A stretch of 64,000 bases of DNA from Acidobacteriota bacterium (GTDB lineage: Bacteria > Acidobacteriota > Blastocatellia > Pyrinomonadales > Pyrinomonadaceae): assembly GCA_025463135.1 (NCBI GenBank), contig JAOAPY010000030.1:1-64000 (forward strand), given 5' to 3'. The notes beneath the pieces are model-generated. The model searched no databases. It was not told the origin of the DNA and saw only the letters and a program-made list of their open reading frames with translations. The number at the start of each line of letters is the position of its first letter. Position 1 is the stretch's first letter. Positions 60,901-64,000 of this stretch are shown here, piece after piece. The position numbers were made by a program, and so were the translations under genes.

Positions 60901-63900
60901 TGGGTGAGCCGCCGAATAGTTCCGGAGAATCGGGAGTTAGCCGGTGAAGACTTGATTTTTGCGCGCTTGATCGCGCGCCGCACCTGGCGCTTCTTTGAAA
61001 CTTTTGTGGGAGCTGAAGATAACTGGCTGCCTCCGGATAATTATCAGGAGGATCCGGTTCCCGTCATCGCGCATCGCACTTCACCAACCAACATCGGGTT
61101 CCTGTTGATATCAACAGCCGCGGCGCACGACCTCGGATATATCGGCGCGCTCGAGCTTACAGAACGCGAAGAGCTGACCTTTGCAACGCTCGCCAGGCTC
61201 CCGCGGTTTCACGGTCATTTCTTCAATTGGTATGACACGCGCACTCTCGATCCCTTGTTGCCGCAGTACATCTCAACCGTGGATAGCGGCAATCTCGCCG
61301 GTCACTTCATTGCCCTCAAACAGTTCTGTATCGAGTTACAGGAAGGGCCGGTGTTTGGCGAGCGCACGAGGCTTGGACTGGCGGACACGATTGCGTTGAT
61401 TAGCGAAGAGGCCGGCAGACTGGGAACCATTCGGCAGCGCACTGAAGTCATTACCATCAAACACCTGCGCGAAGAAATCGAAGCGTGCCAGCGCCTGGTA
61501 GGTACCACTACTCCGGACACGCTGTTCGCCTGGGCCACCCTGTTTGATTCGCTCAGTCGCCGGGCCGCGATCATTGAGGACATCGTTGGAGCACTGACGC
61601 TCGAGCATGGGCAGGAAAGCTTCGCGGACTTAAGCTGGTGGATTAGTGCACTGCGGCATCAACTGCGCGGGTTGCGGCGCGATACTACCGGACTGGTCCC
61701 CTGGGCAGATATTCGGACCACTGAGATCGAGGCATTTATCAACGGCGCCGCCGCCCCGATACGCGAACGCTGGGACGCGGTCAAAGAACTGTGCAATCAG
61801 ATACCGGCGCTCGCGGAAATCCCGGAGCGATGCGATCAGGTCATTGTTGAACTGGCCGTGCTGCAGGCCCAGGTGAGCGAAACCGACAGCAACTCGATCG
61901 TGCAAACCAGCGCGGTCGGAAATTTGAAAGAGCTGGCCGGTAAACTCGAAAGTGCAGTGGGCTCGGCCAAAGATTTTCTGGCGCGTTTGCGTCGCCTCGC
62001 ACAGAACTGTGAAAGCTTCTTTCACGAGATGGATTTTTCTTTCCTGCTGGATAAAGACCGCGAACTGTTCACGATTGGCTACAACGTCGGTGAGTTGCGA
62101 CCTGACAATTCCTACTATGATTTGTTGGCGTCCGAGGCGCGCGTGGCGAGCTTTGTGGGTATCGCGAAGGGTGACGTCCCGCAGGATCATTGGTTTCGAC
62201 TTGGCCGGCAACTGACCCTCGTTCATCGCGCCCGGGCACTCATTTCCTGGACGGGAACGATGTTCGAATACCTGATGCCGCTGCTTATCATGCGCAGTTA
62301 TCCAGAGACGCTGCTGGAGCAAACTTTTCGCGCCGTAGTCACGCGCCAAATCGAATATGGTGAAGAACGGGGCGTGCCCTGGGGTATTTCCGAGTCAGCC
62401 TACAACGCGCGCGACTTGCATTTGAATTATCAATACGCGCCGTTCGGTGTTCCGGGGTTGGGGTTAAAACGCGGTCTGGTTCAGGACCTGGTGGTGGCGC
62501 CTTATGCGACTATGCTCGCGGCGTCTATTGATTCCACCGCCGCGATGGCTAATCTCGTTAAGCTGCGACAGGAAGGGGCGCTGGCGCGCTACGGTTTCTA
62601 CGAGGCGATCGACTACACACCTGAACGCTTGCCCCAGAACCAAAGGCTGGTTTTGATCCGCGCTTTCATGGCTCATCATCAGGGCATGAGTCTGGTGGCC
62701 CTCGACAATGCCTTGAATAACGGCCTCATGGAATCGCGTTTCCACGCGGACCCTCTGGTGCGGGCGACCGATCTCCTGTTGCAGGAACGAATTCCGCAAG
62801 GTGTGCCCGCGACCCGCCCGCGCGCCGAAGAAGTGCTGATTGGGCGTGTGGCCCGCAGTATCCAGGGAAACGTTACGCGCGTCTATCGCAGCGCGGATCA
62901 ATCCACACCGCGAACGCAGTTGCTTTCCAACGGCAACTACATGGTGATGATGACGGCCGCCGGTTCCGGATACTCGCAGTGTGGCGAACGGGCTGTAACT
63001 CGCTGGCGCGAAGATGCGACGCGCGATGACTGGGGTACGTTTATATATTTGCGCGAGGTTTTTAGCGGGACCGTGTGGTCCGCCGGACACCAACCGGTGC
63101 GGCGCCCGCCTCAGTCTTACGAAGTGTCCTTTGCCGAAGACAAGGCCGAATTCTGGCGCGCTGATTCCGGTATCGTCACGCATACGGAAATAGTTGTATC
63201 GCCGGAAGAAAATGCTGAAGTGCGTCAGGTGTCGCTGACCAACAATTCCACTCGCACCAGTGAAATCGAGTTGACCAGTTATGCCGAGATCGTACTGGCG
63301 CCCGCCCGCGCTGACGCCGCGCATCCGGCCTTTGGCAACTTGTTCATTGAAACGGAATTCTCTCCGGCTCAAAATGCGTTGTTGGCTCACCGTCGGCAAT
63401 ATTCAAGTGACGACACTCCGGTCTGGGGCGTGCACGTGGTCCTGGCCGAAGGTGCGATGATCGGCGGCGTGCAGTACGAAACTGATCGCGGTCGTTTTCT
63501 CGGTCGCGGTCATACCGTGTCGAATCCGGTTGCCGTGATGGAAGAACGTCCGTTATCAAATACAGTCGGCGCGGTACTTGATCCGGTCTTCAGCCTGCGC
63601 TGTCGAGTGCGCCTGCGACCGAACGAAACCGCACGCGTTACTTTCACCACGGCGGTGGCGAGTTCGCGAGAAGAAGCCCTGACCCTCGCTGATAAATATC
63701 ACGACCCCAATACCTTCGAACGCCAGTCGCGACTGGCCTGGACCAGGGCGCAGGTTGAGATGACCCATCTGAGCATTGGCCCGGAAGATGCGCACCTGTT
63801 TCAGAAACTCGCCGGCCGAGTGATGTACTGCGATGCCGCTTTGCGGCCCCGGCCCTACGTGCTGGCGCTAAATACGAAGGGCCAGTCTGGTCTTTGGCCC

Positions 63901-64000
63901 TACGGCATCAGCGGGGACTTGCCGATTATTCTGGTGCGCGTTGGTAGCGAAGAGGGGTTGCGCTCAGTGCGGCAGATTCTGCACGGCCACGAATATCTGC
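57919..64000 (+). CDS. Cyclic beta-1,2-glucan synthase (partial, open at window end)
   Basis: An ATG at 57919 opens a frame with no stop for 2027 codons, up to the window end. It matches NdvB/Cgs-type synthases, which build and cyclise beta-1,2-glucans in the inner membrane. In order: an N-terminal helical region; a first membrane segment at about residues 410-455 (TFAYLGTLILLTSVIVALL); the GT84 transferase at about 480-790 with ITLDADTQLPRD (634) and RQHRWIRGD (779); further helices at about 830-1000; a glucoamylase-like domain around 1450-1500 (WTGTMFEYLMPLL, then ISESAYNARD); and the beginning of a GH94 phosphorylase-like domain (NNSTRTSEIELTSYAE, about 1775). The C-terminal GH94 catalytic part is cut off by the window edge. 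Confidence 0.9.
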   Translation, partial: MAELFRSRSGKSQPALYGEGEPIRGELFSVERLEQFAVALAPEHYIVMKKGRARLLPRLEDNGRKLVAAYRTLVEAVRQGDSISPAAEWLLDNFHIVEEQLREIREDLPKGYYHELPKLAAGELADYPRIYAVALALIAHTDSRLDPLTLRRFIAAYQTVSPLSIGELWAVAISLRLALVENLRRLATQIVRWRDERAQADKFADKLLELAASQPEDLVALVADRFAKRDKVPRAFIVELMQRLREQDTAVTPVFNWIEKQLRAQATSIEQVMQSEHQRQAAAQVTVGNIITSMRLLSTLDWRDFFESVSLIEPILGQDPAGAYLQMEFASRDRYRHVIERISKRTNSSEVEISRTAVDLARKASEAGAPKGVDDFKSHVGFYLSDDGLPLVEEAFKYRPGLVERLRRCVLRHPTFAYLGTLILLTSVIVALLGFGLYRAGGTLPLIMVMALLAILPASDLALSVLNFDITNFFEPHVLSRMNTSQGVPDNARTMVVVPTIFSSVEVVDNLVEKLEVLFLANEDDCIHFALLGDFADAPAAEMPDDVALLEAALAGIERLNDRYGKEGQGERPRFYLFHRRRLWNPSEEKWMGWERKRGKLRELNRLLRGARDTSFIVQTGEQHQLADFRYVITLDADTQLPRDVARRLIGTAIHPLNRPLIDPRFNRVTRGYGILQPRVSVSLVSSCESRFAGIFSGNTGIDPYTTAVSDVYQDLFGEGNYTGKGLYDVDAFEQTLGGRVPENTLLSHDLFESLFARAALVTDIELLDDYPTHYDTYAKRQHRWIRGDWQVAPWLFQHARDESGRPVRNNLPWISRWKIFDNLRRSLTAPAIVLWLLASWTILPGSPWLWSLFVVITMAFPVYMHVTTSVMTHPRGVPWTSHFWSVWGDLRTNTAQFALTFIFVGHQACLSTDAILRTLYRQFISHKHLLEWVTAADTERASKHDLKSFLRYMWAVGPLALEALSAILLSRTVALWEAAPFIFSWLVSPFVAWWVSRRIVPENRELAGEDLIFARLIARRTWRFFETFVGAEDNWLPPDNYQEDPVPVIAHRTSPTNIGFLLISTAAAHDLGYIGALELTEREELTFATLARLPRFHGHFFNWYDTRTLDPLLPQYISTVDSGNLAGHFIALKQFCIELQEGPVFGERTRLGLADTIALISEEAGRLGTIRQRTEVITIKHLREEIEACQRLVGTTTPDTLFAWATLFDSLSRRAAIIEDIVGALTLEHGQESFADLSWWISALRHQLRGLRRDTTGLVPWADIRTTEIEAFINGAAAPIRERWDAVKELCNQIPALAEIPERCDQVIVELAVLQAQVSETDSNSIVQTSAVGNLKELAGKLESAVGSAKDFLARLRRLAQNCESFFHEMDFSFLLDKDRELFTIGYNVGELRPDNSYYDLLASEARVASFVGIAKGDVPQDHWFRLGRQLTLVHRARALISWTGTMFEYLMPLLIMRSYPETLLEQTFRAVVTRQIEYGEERGVPWGISESAYNARDLHLNYQYAPFGVPGLGLKRGLVQDLVVAPYATMLAASIDSTAAMANLVKLRQEGALARYGFYEAIDYTPERLPQNQRLVLIRAFMAHHQGMSLVALDNALNNGLMESRFHADPLVRATDLLLQERIPQGVPATRPRAEEVLIGRVARSIQGNVTRVYRSADQSTPRTQLLSNGNYMVMMTAAGSGYSQCGERAVTRWREDATRDDWGTFIYLREVFSGTVWSAGHQPVRRPPQSYEVSFAEDKAEFWRADSGIVTHTEIVVSPEENAEVRQVSLTNNSTRTSEIELTSYAEIVLAPARADAAHPAFGNLFIETEFSPAQNALLAHRRQYSSDDTPVWGVHVVLAEGAMIGGVQYETDRGRFLGRGHTVSNPVAVMEERPLSNTVGAVLDPVFSLRCRVRLRPNETARVTFTTAVASSREEALTLADKYHDPNTFERQSRLAWTRAQVEMTHLSIGPEDAHLFQKLAGRVMYCDAALRPRPYVLALNTKGQSGLWPYGISGDLPIILVRVGSEEGLRSVRQILHGHEYL

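Noticed and set aside
58389-63795. Many antisense reading frames within the glucan synthase gene
   Set aside because: They are shadows of the long plus-strand frame, which carries recognisable GT84 motifs.

Overview
The window looks like a chromosomal segment of a diderm soil bacterium, most probably an acidobacterium (Blastocatellia-like). This is inference: the sequence shows a moderately GC-rich genome, MltD/MsbA-type envelope genes and lipoproteins, an S46 dipeptidyl-peptidase, an acidobacterial-type VWA protein, two DUF4097-type secreted proteins, many ECF sigma/anti-sigma pairs and a large load of short dispersed palindromes. No rRNA or tRNA was seen. The one clear RNA gene is a tmRNA (685-1082, tag ANSNELALAA) with a recognisable promoter.

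Layout. 1-4.8 kb: palindromic repeats, tmRNA, a secreted coiled-coil protein, then murI-rph, with murI's 5' end buried in a heptamer repeat. 4.9-11.7 kb: SET-domain methyltransferase, zinc-ribbon membrane protein, sensor histidine kinase, SelA, an MXAN_5187-like protein and a cold-shock protein. 12-18.3 kb (minus strand): S46 peptidase, M23 envelope peptidase, two membrane proteins, and a sigma/anti-sigma pair. 18.5-27.1 kb (plus strand): UPF0104-type flippase-like protein, nrdR, hsp20, lon, mltD-like transglycosylase, comM/yifB. 27.2-29.2 kb: a convergent, overlapping DNA methyltransferase/endonuclease pair next to a broken gene remnant. 29.3-32.8 kb: a second sigma/anti-sigma pair with two DUF4097 proteins. 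32.8-36.1 kb: TPR-HTH regulator-like protein and an orphan VirD4/TraG-type ATPase. 36.2-39.2 kb: dcd, a three-gene MNIO (DUF692) peptide-modification operon, dut. 39.6-48.3 kb: Ser/Thr kinase, secreted proteins, MOSC protein, VWA protein, PA-IL-like protein, dual-specificity phosphatase. 48.4-54.7 kb (minus): MsbA-like ABC exporter, an unannotated kinase-fold candidate, ppk1, a calcineurin-like phosphatase. 54.7-57.4 kb: a run of very small genes and a hemerythrin. 57.9 kb to the end: a giant cyclic beta-1,2-glucan synthase open at the window edge.

The best candidate for an undescribed system is 36933-38692: an 81-residue precursor-like peptide with a CxxC motif, a DUF692/MNIO enzyme 4 nt downstream with its metal-binding residues in place, and a 210-residue partner overlapping the enzyme gene by 35 nt. 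It sits between the two dUTP/dCTP housekeeping genes. Secondary candidates are the secreted or membrane-anchored kinase-like protein at 50370-51353, the orphan coupling-protein ATPase at 34719-36098, and the repeat-invaded murI start.

Housekeeping themes are protein quality control (tmRNA, Lon, Hsp20), cell-wall metabolism (MurI, MltD-like, M23), nucleotide pools (NrdR, Dcd, Dut), polyphosphate and phosphosignalling (Ppk1, kinases, phosphatases) and osmo/envelope glucan synthesis. Most start codons below were chosen from ribosome-binding sites and signal peptides and may differ from automatic calls.
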